Assembly: GCA_947650155.1 (NCBI GenBank)
Contig: CANSUS010000008.1
Location: 16,710 to 80,709, forward strand
Length of the DNA: 64,000 bases
Reading direction: 5' to 3'
Source of the DNA: an uncultured Lachnospiraceae bacterium
GTDB taxonomy: Bacteria > Bacillota > Clostridia > Lachnospirales > Lachnospiraceae
Made by a program: the position numbers and the translations under genes
Shown here: positions 26,362-34,656 of the stretch, piece after piece
How positions within the stretch are numbered: the stretch's first letter is position 1
How the letters are laid out: every line of letters starts with the position of its first letter
The notes under the pieces: generated by a model
Databases searched by the model: none
The model's input: only the letters and a program-made list of their open reading frames with translations
Told to the model about the DNA's origin: nothing

Positions 26362-27573
26362 TTATAAAGTATCCTTATACACCTTCACATCCTGCACAAA
26401 CTTCCACCATTCTTCTTCATTTTCCACATAATACTTGGGGCAGTTCTTTCCTCCCTCATCATAATGCCTGCGCAGATCTTCCGCCTCTAATCCGTATTTT
26501 TGCAAAAGCAGCGCTGCAAAATGAACCAGGGTATTGTATGTCTCTTCCGTAAATTCCCCGTTTTTATCCAGATAGCAACACTCGATAGAGATAGAGTCTT
26601 CATTTCTTTGTGCAACCGCATATGCGATTTCATCTAAAGGAATACATTGTATCAGTTCTCCTTCATATCCAATGATAAAATGCGCGCTTGCGGACGTTTC
26701 ATGGGTCTGTGCAAGATTTTGAAAATAACTCTTGTTGTTCGCCGCGCTGGTGCCCGGATTCGCCGTATAATGTACAAAAATATTATTTACCTTCTCAAGT
26801 TTATCCCCCGGTCTGGAATATTCATTTACAGTCAGAAAATCCTGTGTACAGACAATCCCTTCCAGTCTTAATGCCGTAAAAATATCCTCTATTGACATAG
26901 TTTCTTCTTTCTGAAAATGATTTTCCGCAAAAGCGGCAAGCCCTTCGGTCTTACGCTCCTCTGTCTTTGGCGTTGGAAAAAGCAGCCTATAAGCGCACAT
27001 TCCTGCACATCCTGCTATAATACAGATCGAAAAAAAGCAAATAAAGCGTGTCCAGAATGCCCTGCGCCTGCGCTTCTTTTTTCTGTATGCCTGACTGCTT
27101 TCTCTGACATCATAAGGTCTTTTTACGCTTTCAACAGTACTGCCCGTCATTTTAACACTGTTTTTGTATCCTGTATTGCTGCTCTTTCCCCTGTTGCTTC
27201 TCACGATATCTACATCAATGTCATTAACGCTGCTTTTGATACTATAACTGTCATAAATATTTACATCATAATCTCTTACGCTTTTTCTTCTTACATCAGT
27301 GTTTTTTGCATGGTTAATATTTCTGCCGCTGTTTTTTATTTGGTTATTTCTGTTTTCGTTTCTGTTTTTTGTATGTATCGTCCTGACATTGCCTGTCAGA
27401 TAGCTGCTACTGCGCCTCTCATTACTTCTCACAATATCTGTATGATCGCCAAGATTGCCTTTTCTTGCGTTATTCGTTCTGATGCTGCCGCTCCTCTTTA
27501 CCGGCTTTTTTTGTCCCGCTGCCTGTCCATAAGAAATAACATCCAAATCTCTGTATCCCCGATCCCCGCTCAT
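26362..27573 (-). CDS. Membrane-anchored N-acetylmuramoyl-L-alanine amidase (Amidase_2) with long basic cytosolic tail
   Basis: A 403-residue protein. Residues 1-172 are a low-complexity Arg/Asn/Ser/Lys-rich region with repeated motifs: DIVRSN at 46 and 122, and DLDVISY / DYDVNIYD / DIDVDIV. It ends KKKRRRR. A single TM (about 173-198) follows. The extracellular part is a type-2 amidase domain with zinc ligands His268 (FVHYTANPG), His370 and Cys378 (RRHYDEGGKNCPKYY). It should cleave the amide bond between muramic acid and the stem peptide. The positive-inside rule puts the long tail in the cytosol. It is followed in the chromosome by the lipoprotein gene. ATG 27573 has AAAGGGGA upstream at long spacing. 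The role of the tail is unknown. Confidence 0.85.
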   Translation of the reverse strand: MSGDRGYRDLDVISYGQAAGQKKPVKRSGSIRTNNARKGNLGDHTDIVRSNERRSSSYLTGNVRTIHTKNRNENRNNQIKNSGRNINHAKNTDVRRKSVRDYDVNIYDSYSIKSSVNDIDVDIVRSNRGKSSNTGYKNSVKMTGSTVESVKRPYDVRESSQAYRKKKRRRRAFWTRFICFFSICIIAGCAGMCAYRLLFPTPKTEERKTEGLAAFAENHFQKEETMSIEDIFTALRLEGIVCTQDFLTVNEYSRPGDKLEKVNNIFVHYTANPGTSAANNKSYFQNLAQTHETSASAHFIIGYEGELIQCIPLDEIAYAVAQRNEDSISIECCYLDKNGEFTEETYNTLVHFAALLLQKYGLEAEDLRRHYDEGGKNCPKYYVENEEEWWKFVQDVKVYKDTL

Positions 27574-27665
27574 ACTTTTCTTTTGTCCCCTTTTTGAAAA
27601 TCTTCCCGAATCAAATCCTGTTTTTTATTAAAACAAAAAAATTGAAAAATTTTAAAAATAAATTT

Positions 27666-28496
27666 TTAATTTTTTCTTATTTTCGGAATAAATCCATCAA
27701 AAATGATCCAATCAAAATCTTCCCGTGCCGTTTTTAGCTGTTCTTCACTTTTTATCGTCCATCCTGCCGCAGTTGCGCCAAAGAGATAACGGCATAATTG
27801 TCTTGACATATTTTTGGAATATTTATGGTTATAGGCAATAAAATCCGGCTTTGTCAAAAAATTCAAAATCAGATAATGAAGCAGAAAATAAAACGGCCCC
27901 TTTGCGGTTCCTTCTTTTCTGAAATGATCCGCAAGCTGTCCCCGCATCACCCTGTTTCGGTGCCTGCGGTACCAAAGCAGCCCTAACGGATTAAAGGACT
28001 CTATCACATAAATTCCCTTGTATTCTTCAAGCAGCTTGTCCGCCTCTCTGCAAACGCTGCAGTCGCTCCACTCGATCTTTAGCTCTACGATAATCGGCAC
28101 TCTGCCGTTTACAAGTTCAAGAACTTCTTTAAACGTCGGAATATGCTCGTCCGACTGAAACAGAAAAAATTTTTTTAACTGCGCATAGGTATAGTCCGAA
28201 ACTTTTCCTTTCTTCCCGCAGCCCCTTTCCAATGTAAAGTCATGAAATACGACCGGAATCCTGTCTTTTGTAAGCTGCACATCCATCTCAATTCCAAATC
28301 CTGCCTCCACCGCCTTTTTAAAAGCAGGAAGTGAGTTTTCCGGCGCCTGCGTACGGTTGTCAAACAATCCTCTGTGCGCATACATCCATCCCGTAAAAGG
28401 CGTCTTGTCCGGCCGCTTCATCATTCTTGGCATAATGGCAAAAAGATAAAGCGCCGCCAACGCCAAAACAATTAATCCTACGATTAAAAAATTCAT
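27666..28496 (-). CDS. Glycerophosphodiester phosphodiesterase family protein
   Basis: About 276 residues. A single N-terminal TM (about 2-24) precedes a GDPD barrel: YAHRGLFDNRTQAPENSLPAF holds the catalytic first His-Arg and Glu-Asn. EMDVQLTKDRIPVVFHDFTLERGCGKKG holds the Glu-x-Asp metal ligands and the second catalytic His. IPTFKEVLELV is also typical. It hydrolyses glycerophosphodiesters to glycerol-3-phosphate and an alcohol. ATG 28496 is chosen because GGGGGACAGG lies just upstream; 28517 would add seven residues. It precedes the amidase gene by 92 AT-rich bases, so a shared cell-envelope transcript is possible. Confidence 0.9.
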   Translation of the reverse strand: MNFLIVGLIVLALAALYLFAIMPRMMKRPDKTPFTGWMYAHRGLFDNRTQAPENSLPAFKKAVEAGFGIEMDVQLTKDRIPVVFHDFTLERGCGKKGKVSDYTYAQLKKFFLFQSDEHIPTFKEVLELVNGRVPIIVELKIEWSDCSVCREADKLLEEYKGIYVIESFNPLGLLWYRRHRNRVMRGQLADHFRKEGTAKGPFYFLLHYLILNFLTKPDFIAYNHKYSKNMSRQLCRYLFGATAAGWTIKSEEQLKTAREDFDWIIFDGFIPKIRKN

Positions 28497-28636
28497 ACCT
28501 GTCCCCCAATAATTCATCTCATCCGTTTTTTCTACTATTATATATTATACACCTGACTGTGTTATTTTCAAATGAATATTATCTTAAGAAAACTGCCTCA
28601 TTATGACCCAAACAATTACTTTCACGCGATTTTTCA

Positions 28637-28664
28637 TTGAAAAAATAAAAACATTGTGTATAAT
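28637..28664 (+). promoter_or_regulatory. SigA promoter of the ABC-F / PHP / dpa / asnB gene string
   Basis: TTGAAA (28637-28642), 16-base spacer, TATAAT (28659-28664) with a TG two bases upstream of the -10. It lies about 45 bases before the ABC-F start. Confidence 0.8.
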
Positions 28665-28712
28665 GGTAACAGTGACTAAAAACGAAGTAAATATTGGAAA
28701 ATGAGGTTTTAT

Positions 28713-30350
28713 ATGATCAGTGCAAATAATGTAACATACAGGGTTGGTAAAAAAGCCCTCTTTGAAGATGTAAACATCAAATTTACGGAAGGAAACTGCT
28801 ATGGTCTGATTGGCGCAAACGGTGCGGGTAAATCCACCTTTTTAAAGATTCTTTCCGGACAGCTTGAAACGACAAACGGCGATATTGCCATTACTCCCGG
28901 ACAGCGTCTGTCCGTATTGGAGCAGGATCACTTTAAATACGACGACTATCCGGTTATGGATGTGGTCATAATGGGAAATGAAAGACTTTATCAGATCATG
29001 AAAGAAAAAGACGCGATTTACGCAAAAGAAGATTTTTCTGATGAGGACGGTATCCGCGCCAGTGAATTAGAAGCGGAATTTGCAGAAATGGACGGCTGGG
29101 AGGCAGAGTCTAACGCTGCAATGCTCTTAAACGGTCTTGGTATCGACACTTCCATCCATGAAGTGCAGATGTCCACCCTGACCGGTAACGACAAAGTGAA
29201 GGTGCTGCTTGCAAAGGCGCTGTTCGGAAATCCCGATATTCTTTTACTGGATGAGCCTACGAACCATCTGGATTTAGACGCCATTGCATGGCTGGAAGAA
29301 TTTTTAATCAATTTTGAAAATACGGTAATCGTCGTATCCCATGACCGTTATTTCTTAAATAAAGTATGTACCCATACTGCTGATATTGATTACGGTAAAA
29401 TACAGCTCTATGCCGGAAATTACGATTTCTGGTATGAGTCAAGCCAGCTTCTGGTAAAGCAGATGAAAGAAGCCAACAAAAAGAAAGAAGAAAAAATCAA
29501 AGAACTGCAGGAATTTATTTCCCGCTTCTCTGCAAATGCTTCCAAATCCAAACAGGCAACTTCCAGAAAAAGAGCGTTGGAAAAAATTGAACTGGATGAT
29601 ATCAAACCCTCCAGCAGAAAATATCCTTATATTGATTTCCGTCCTGAAAGAGAAATCGGTAATGAAGTACTGACAGTGGAAGGAATCAGCAAAACCATTG
29701 ACGGGGTAAAAGTTCTGGACAATCTCTCCTTTATTGTAGGACATGATGATAAGATTGCATTTGTGGGCGGAAATGAAATTGCCAAAACAACACTTTTCAA
29801 AATCCTTATGGGTGAAATGGAACCTGACAGCGGAAGTTACAAATGGGGCGTTACCACTTCACAGGCCTATTTTCCGAAAGACAACACCGAAGAATTTGAC
29901 AATGATCTTACGATCGTAGACTGGCTTACCGGCTACTCTCCCGTAAAGGACGTGACCTATGTACGCGGATTTTTAGGCCGTATGCTCTTTGCCGGAGAAG
30001 ACGGCGTGAAAAAAGTAAAAGTTTTATCCGGCGGAGAGAAAGTACGCTGCCTGTTATCCAAAATGATGATTTCCGGCGCCAACTGCCTGATTCTGGACGA
30101 ACCCACCAACCATCTGGACATGGAATCCATTACGGCGCTTAATAACGGTCTGATCAAATTTTCCGGCGTGGAGCTCTTTTCCTGCCACGATCATCAGTTT
30201 GTACAGACTACGGCGAACCGTATTATGGAAATTCTGCCAAACGGCACTTTAATTGATAAAATCACAACCTATGACGAATATCTTGAAAGTGATGAAATGG
30301 CACGTAAGAGAACGGTATTTACTGCAAACAGAGAAGAAGACGACAATTAA
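28713..30350 (+). CDS. ABC-F family ATPase (YkpA/YbiT-like) with one degenerate ATP site
   Basis: A 545-residue soluble protein with two ATP-binding cassettes and no membrane segment, typical of ABC-F ribosome-associated factors. NBD1: Walker A GANGAGKS (34-41), Walker B ILLLDEPTNHLD, H-loop VSHDRYF. The linker is charged and helical (about 245-300). NBD2: LSGGEK (438-443), Walker B CLILDEPTNHLD. Two key motifs deviate: the NBD1 signature is LTGND (156-160) and the NBD2 Walker A is GGNEIAKT (352-359), lacking the last glycine. These two belong to the same composite site. ATG 28713 is preceded by TGAGG. ABC-F proteins act on stalled ribosomes or give antibiotic resistance; here it is probably housekeeping. 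Confidence 0.9.
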   Translation: MISANNVTYRVGKKALFEDVNIKFTEGNCYGLIGANGAGKSTFLKILSGQLETTNGDIAITPGQRLSVLEQDHFKYDDYPVMDVVIMGNERLYQIMKEKDAIYAKEDFSDEDGIRASELEAEFAEMDGWEAESNAAMLLNGLGIDTSIHEVQMSTLTGNDKVKVLLAKALFGNPDILLLDEPTNHLDLDAIAWLEEFLINFENTVIVVSHDRYFLNKVCTHTADIDYGKIQLYAGNYDFWYESSQLLVKQMKEANKKKEEKIKELQEFISRFSANASKSKQATSRKRALEKIELDDIKPSSRKYPYIDFRPEREIGNEVLTVEGISKTIDGVKVLDNLSFIVGHDDKIAFVGGNEIAKTTLFKILMGEMEPDSGSYKWGVTTSQAYFPKDNTEEFDNDLTIVDWLTGYSPVKDVTYVRGFLGRMLFAGEDGVKKVKVLSGGEKVRCLLSKMMISGANCLILDEPTNHLDMESITALNNGLIKFSGVELFSCHDHQFVQTTANRIMEILPNGTLIDKITTYDEYLESDEMARKRTVFTANREEDDN

Positions 30351-30377
30351 GAATTATTTAATCACACGAGGAAAACT

Positions 30378-31241
30378 ATGGAAATTGTAGATTTACATGT
30401 ACACTCCACCAAATCGGACGGCAGCTTTACGCCGTCCGAACTTGTGAACTATGCACTGGAAAAAGGGCTCAGCGCATTTGCACTGACAGACCACGACACA
30501 ACAGAAGGACTGGACGAAGCGCTGGAAGCTGCAAAAGGAAAAGCAGTCGAAGTCATTCCCGGCATAGAATTTTCTACCGAATATGAAGGAAAAGATATTC
30601 ACATTGTAGGACTATATATCGATTATAAAGGAGAATCTTTTACAAAGCAGATTCAGGCTTTTGTAGATTCCCGCATAGAACGCAATCGAAAAATGTGTGC
30701 CAATCTGCAAAACGCTGGAATCGATATTTCCTATGAAAAACTGCTCTCTTCTTTTCCCGGCGCCGTTATTACAAGAGCGCACTATGCCAAATATCTGTTG
30801 GATCAGGGCGTCGTAAAAAGTATGCCTGAAGCCTTTGATAGATTTTTAGGGGATCATACCCGCTATTTTGTCCCAAGAGAAAAAGTAACGCCCACTCAGG
30901 CCGTAAAATTAATTCTGGATGCAAAAGGTATCCCGGTGCTTGCACACCCGACCCTTTATCATATGAGCGATAAGCGTCTGGAGCTTCTTCTCTATCGTTT
31001 GAAAGAAGCCGGACTGGCAGCAATGGAATGCATTTACAGTACTTACACGCCTGCCGAAGAACGGCAGATGAAAAAGCTTGCCGGCAAATACGGACTTTTG
31101 CCAAGCGGCGGTTCCGATTTTCACGGTTCCACCAAACCGAAGCTGGACATGGCTGTCGGTTACGGCAATTTACAAGTACCTGAAGAAATTCTGATTCATC
31201 TGAAAAAGTGGCATAAAACAAATTTCCCCGACGTAAAATAA
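30378..31241 (+). CDS. PHP domain phosphoesterase (YciV / RNase AM-like)
   Basis: A 287-residue protein of the PHP superfamily. Metal-binding motifs: DLHVHSTKSDGSFTPSEL (HxH), ALTDHDT, the IPGIEFSTEY glutamate, VLAHPTLYH, and the C-terminal SGGSDFHG. The layout is that of the YciV family. The E. coli member trims RNA 5' ends and hydrolyses 3',5'-bisphosphonucleotides. It begins 27 bases after the ABC-F stop with an acceptable GAGG site. The same spacing and strand continue into dpaA, so it is in the same operon. The substrate is not certain from sequence. Confidence 0.88.
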   Translation: MEIVDLHVHSTKSDGSFTPSELVNYALEKGLSAFALTDHDTTEGLDEALEAAKGKAVEVIPGIEFSTEYEGKDIHIVGLYIDYKGESFTKQIQAFVDSRIERNRKMCANLQNAGIDISYEKLLSSFPGAVITRAHYAKYLLDQGVVKSMPEAFDRFLGDHTRYFVPREKVTPTQAVKLILDAKGIPVLAHPTLYHMSDKRLELLLYRLKEAGLAAMECIYSTYTPAEERQMKKLAGKYGLLPSGGSDFHGSTKPKLDMAVGYGNLQVPEEILIHLKKWHKTNFPDVK

Positions 31242-31263
31242 AGAAAAAACTACAGGGATTATT

Positions 31264-32052
31264 ATGTCATCATTTACCCATCACTTTTCTGTTTTACCCA
31301 ATGATGCGCGTCAGGAGCATCTGGTTGACGTTCTCTTGTCCAAAGGATATCAGGTCGCCTATGATATGCCCCTCGAAAAACTATGCGCTGCTTCTCCCGT
31401 TCTCCTTGGCGGGATTCCTTTTTCTTATTCCTATGATGAACTTTTTCTGACTCCCGGACAGATTTTTTTCGGCGGCTGCCTTTCCAAAGAATTTCTTGAC
31501 TCCTGTGCTAAAAATAAAGTGACAGCCTTCGACTACATGGCAGACAGAGAATTAACTGTTTTCAATGCCATTGCTACTGCGGAAGGAACGATTGCCGCCA
31601 TGATACAAAATTCATATTATAACCTGCATGGGGCATCCGTTCTGATCTTCGGCTTTGGTACCTGTGCAAAAGCGCTTGCAAACCGTCTTTTGGCTCTGCA
31701 TACAAATATCTGTATCTGTGCCAGAAATGCAGATGCCCGTGCGGAAGCCGCGTCACTTGGCTTTGATGTTATTCCTTTTACAGATCTGCGGGGACGGCTG
31801 CCGGGATTTTTATTCATTGTGAACACTGTTCCTTCTCTTGTCCTTACCAAAGAACTTTTAAACTTTGTCCATCCCGAATGTCTGATCACGGATATTGCTT
31901 CCGCACCGGGCGGCATCGATAAAGACAGCGCCGAAAAGCTGCAGTTCCATGTGCAGACTCTTCCCGGCATCCCAGGTAAGATTTCCCCCAAATCTTCAGC
32001 CGTATACATGGCTTCTTTCCTGTTGAAAACATTAAAAGACACGAAGATATAA
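31264..32052 (+). CDS. dpaA: Dipicolinate synthase subunit A
   Basis: A 262-residue protein with a C-terminal Rossmann NAD(P)-binding domain: SVLIFGFGTCAKALANRLLAL, followed by the end of strand 2 in ICARN. The TVPSLVLTKELL and ITDIASAPGGIDKDSAEKL segments are characteristic of DpaA (SpoVFA). With DpaB it forms dipicolinic acid from the dihydrodipicolinate-pathway intermediate in the mother cell of sporulating Firmicutes; dipicolinate then loads the spore core with calcium. The N-terminal domain is somewhat short compared with the Bacillus protein (about 297 residues). It begins 22 bases after the PHP gene. Its presence marks the organism as a spore former. Confidence 0.93.
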   Translation: MSSFTHHFSVLPNDARQEHLVDVLLSKGYQVAYDMPLEKLCAASPVLLGGIPFSYSYDELFLTPGQIFFGGCLSKEFLDSCAKNKVTAFDYMADRELTVFNAIATAEGTIAAMIQNSYYNLHGASVLIFGFGTCAKALANRLLALHTNICICARNADARAEAASLGFDVIPFTDLRGRLPGFLFIVNTVPSLVLTKELLNFVHPECLITDIASAPGGIDKDSAEKLQFHVQTLPGIPGKISPKSSAVYMASFLLKTLKDTKI

Positions 32053-32059
32053 ACAAGGT

Positions 32060-32088
32060 ACAGATTTCCTTTTTTTGCATAAAAATAA
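32060..32088 (+). promoter_or_regulatory. Possible SigK-type promoter between dpaA and dpaB
   Basis: AC (32060-32061) is followed after exactly 16 bases by CATA (32078-32081) and an A/T-rich extension, close to the AC-N16-CATANNNTA form of mother-cell SigK promoters, with the final TA displaced by one base. Located 48 bases before the dpaB start. Short degenerate motifs arise by chance, so this is tentative. Confidence 0.3.
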
Positions 32089-32128
32089 GTAAATTGCTTT
32101 GATCTCAAAGATCAAGAAAGGGAAATCT

Positions 32129-32731
32129 ATGTCTTTTGAAGATGTAAAAATCGGGATTGCCTTCACCGGCTCCTTCTGCACTTACAACAAAATTTTTCCT
32201 GAACTGGAAAAGCTTGCAAGTAAAGGCGCCTACATTCAAACTATTTTCTCCACGGCTGCCCAGACCACGGACAGCCGTTTCGGAGAAGCCAAAGAATTTC
32301 TTAACCGCGCTAAAAACATTACAGGAAACGATCCAATCCTTTCCATTGAAGGAGCAGAACCGATCGGTCCCAAAGAATTACTTGACATTCTTGTCATTTT
32401 ACCCTGTACCGGTAATACGCTTGCCAAGCTTTCTCACGGTATTACGGACAGTCCTGCCCTAATGGCAGCCAAAGCGCATCTGCGCAACGACAGGCCGCTT
32501 GTCCTTTCTCTTTCCACAAACGATGCCCTTGGCATGAATTTGAAAAACATTGGTCTAGTATTAAACGTCAAAAACATTTACTTCGTCCCCTTCGGACAGG
32601 ATGATCCTGTCAAAAAACCAAACTCTATGATAGCGCACACTGAACTTTTACTCCCAACGATAGAACAGGCTCTGGCAGGACGTCAGCTTCAGCCCGTCAT
32701 CCAAAGTCCATTTCTGACGGAAAGGAGTTAA
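32129..32731 (+). CDS. dpaB: Dipicolinate synthase subunit B (flavoprotein)
   Basis: A 200-residue member of the flavoprotein (HFCD) family. The N-terminal FMN-binding strand is VKIGIAFTGSFCTYNKIFPELEKL. Other conserved segments are LDILVILPCTGNTLAKLSHGITDSPALMAAKAHLRNDRPLVLSLSTNDALG and VPFGQDDPVKKPNSM, all characteristic of SpoVFB/DpaB. It is the second subunit of dipicolinate synthase. ATG 32129 is chosen because AAAGGGA lies just upstream; the frame is open to 32099. The asnB start follows the stop by 2 bases. A small GATC-centred hairpin (TTGATC/GATCAA) precedes its ribosome site. Confidence 0.93.
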   Translation: MSFEDVKIGIAFTGSFCTYNKIFPELEKLASKGAYIQTIFSTAAQTTDSRFGEAKEFLNRAKNITGNDPILSIEGAEPIGPKELLDILVILPCTGNTLAKLSHGITDSPALMAAKAHLRNDRPLVLSLSTNDALGMNLKNIGLVLNVKNIYFVPFGQDDPVKKPNSMIAHTELLLPTIEQALAGRQLQPVIQSPFLTERS

Positions 32732-32733
32732 CT

Positions 32734-34575
32734 ATGTGTGGAATAGCAGGATTTTTTCATGCAAAACAGGATTTTCTGAAAGAGAGCGAATACTTCTCCG
32801 CCGTCCTGGATACTATGCGAAAAACGTTAAAGCACCGGGGCGATGACGAACATGGCGTATACCTCTCCCATCACTGCGGTCTTTCCCATGCAAGACTCTC
32901 CATTATAGACTTAAAAACCGGCAATCAGCCCATGATAAAAAAGACAGCCGGAAATACCTGCGCCATCATTCACAATGGCGAAATCTATAATATGAAAGAA
33001 TTGAAGGAAGAACTGATGGAAAAAGGCGTTGCTTTTTCTACCACAAGCGATACCGAAGTCATTCTTGCAGGCTACATGACAGAAGGAATTTCTTTTGTGG
33101 AAAAATTAAACGGCATTTTTGCAACTGCCATTTATGATGAAGCGCTGGAAACACTCTATTTATTCCGTGACCGTCTGGGCGTAAAACCATTATTTTTCAT
33201 GCGCCTTGAAGATACTCTGCTGTTTGCTTCCGAACTCAAAGGACTTTTTGCCTACCCCGGAAATGCCCCCGAAATTGATCGCGACAGTCTCTGTGAAATT
33301 TTTGCCCTTGGGCCTGCCAAAACCTATGGAAAAGGTGTGTTTAAAAACACAAAGGAAGTGCCTCCCGGTACGATCCTTACCGTTTATTCGGATGGAATCA
33401 AAGAACAAACCTATTGGAAGTTAAAGAGCGCCCCTCATGAGGAAGATTTTGAAGAAACCATTGAAAAAACTGCTTTTTTAATCAAAGACGCCGTCAAAAA
33501 ACAAATGCTTTCCGATGTCCCTGTCTGTACCTTTCTGTCGGGAGGCGTGGACAGCAGTCTTGTCACTTCCATCTGCGCCAGAGAACTAAGAGAAAAAGGG
33601 ATTCCTCTTTCTACCTATTCTTTTGATTTTAAGGACAATTCCATTCACTTTAAGTCCAACTCCTTCCAGCCTTCTGAGGATCGTCCTTTTGTTGAAAAAA
33701 TGGTAAAATATTGTAAAACCAAACATACTTTTTTAGAGTGCGACAACGATGATCTGATCGCAAACTTATATGAAGCGGTGGATGCCAGAGATCTTCCCTG
33801 TATGGCAGACGTAGAATCTTCCCTGCTTTATTTTTGCAAACAGGTTGTAAATAACCATAAAGTAGCGCTGACAGGCGAATGTGCCGACGAAATCTTTGGG
33901 GGCTATCCCTGGTTTCACAGGAAAGAATGTTTTGACGCGGATTGTTTCCCGTGGACTATGGATATGGCGCCCCGAAAGCTTCTTTTAAAAGAGGATGTAA
34001 TTTCCACCCTTCCTTTAGAAGAATATGCAAAGAATGCCTATTACATGACAATTTCCGAAACACCGGTATTTCCAGATGACAGTCCTGTTGAAAAACGCCG
34101 CCGGGAAATCGCTTACCTGAATCTGAAATGGTTCATGGTAACTCTGCTTGACCGCATGGACCGCACCAGTATGGCATGCGGACTGGAAGCCAGAGTTCCC
34201 TTCGCCGATCACCGGATCGTAGAATATGTCTGGAATGTGCCCTGGGAAATGAAATGCCCAAACGGACTGGTAAAAGGGCTTTTACGCTATGCCTCCACCG
34301 GATTTCTTCCCGACGCCATATTATATCGTAAAAAAAGCCCCTATCCCAAAACTTACAATCCGGAATATGAAAAGCTGCTTGGCAGTTACCTGACCGAAGT
34401 ATTGGAAGATACTGCTTCTCCTTTGAATACTTATGTGGATAAAAAGAAGGTCTCCGCTTTTCTTAAAAATCCTTCCGATTATGGATTGCCCTGGTATGGC
34501 CAGCTGATGGCCGGCCCGCAGCTTTTAGCCTATCTTCTGCAGGTTAACTACTGGTTAAAAAAATACCATCTCTGA
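32734..34575 (+). CDS. asnB: Asparagine synthase (glutamine-hydrolysing)
   Basis: A 613-residue class II amidotransferase. Cys2 (MCGIAGFFH) is the glutaminase nucleophile. The glutaminase domain also has SHARLSIIDLKTGNQPM and HNGEIYN. The synthetase domain has the PP-loop FLSGGVDSSLVTS and the conserved TGECADEIFGGYPWF. It makes asparagine from aspartate, glutamine and ATP in the cytosol. AAGGAG precedes the ATG, 2 bases after the dpaB stop, so translation is coupled to dpaB. The bidirectional terminator at 34618-34656 closes the operon. The link to dipicolinate genes is positional only. Confidence 0.95.
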   Translation: MCGIAGFFHAKQDFLKESEYFSAVLDTMRKTLKHRGDDEHGVYLSHHCGLSHARLSIIDLKTGNQPMIKKTAGNTCAIIHNGEIYNMKELKEELMEKGVAFSTTSDTEVILAGYMTEGISFVEKLNGIFATAIYDEALETLYLFRDRLGVKPLFFMRLEDTLLFASELKGLFAYPGNAPEIDRDSLCEIFALGPAKTYGKGVFKNTKEVPPGTILTVYSDGIKEQTYWKLKSAPHEEDFEETIEKTAFLIKDAVKKQMLSDVPVCTFLSGGVDSSLVTSICARELREKGIPLSTYSFDFKDNSIHFKSNSFQPSEDRPFVEKMVKYCKTKHTFLECDNDDLIANLYEAVDARDLPCMADVESSLLYFCKQVVNNHKVALTGECADEIFGGYPWFHRKECFDADCFPWTMDMAPRKLLLKEDVISTLPLEEYAKNAYYMTISETPVFPDDSPVEKRRREIAYLNLKWFMVTLLDRMDRTSMACGLEARVPFADHRIVEYVWNVPWEMKCPNGLVKGLLRYASTGFLPDAILYRKKSPYPKTYNPEYEKLLGSYLTEVLEDTASPLNTYVDKKKVSAFLKNPSDYGLPWYGQLMAGPQLLAYLLQVNYWLKKYHL

Positions 34576-34617
34576 CCGCCGGCATATCCATTTCAAAAAT
34601 TTCAAAACTTTCCTTTC

Positions 34618-34656
34618 AAAAAAGAGAGCCTAATTCAGGCTCTCTCTCTTTTTATC
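34618..34656. terminator. Bidirectional terminator between asnB and the CPBP gene
   Basis: GAGAGCCT and AGGCTCTC pair perfectly around a 5-base loop, with a run of A before and CTCTTTTT after, so it works in both directions. The last codons and the TAG stop of the CPBP gene (34630) lie inside the hairpin. Confidence 0.88.

Noticed and set aside
31574..32108. Minus-strand frames opposite dpaA and elsewhere (for example a 163-codon frame)
   Set aside because: They mirror a well-recognised plus-strand gene, lack ribosome sites and show no family similarity.
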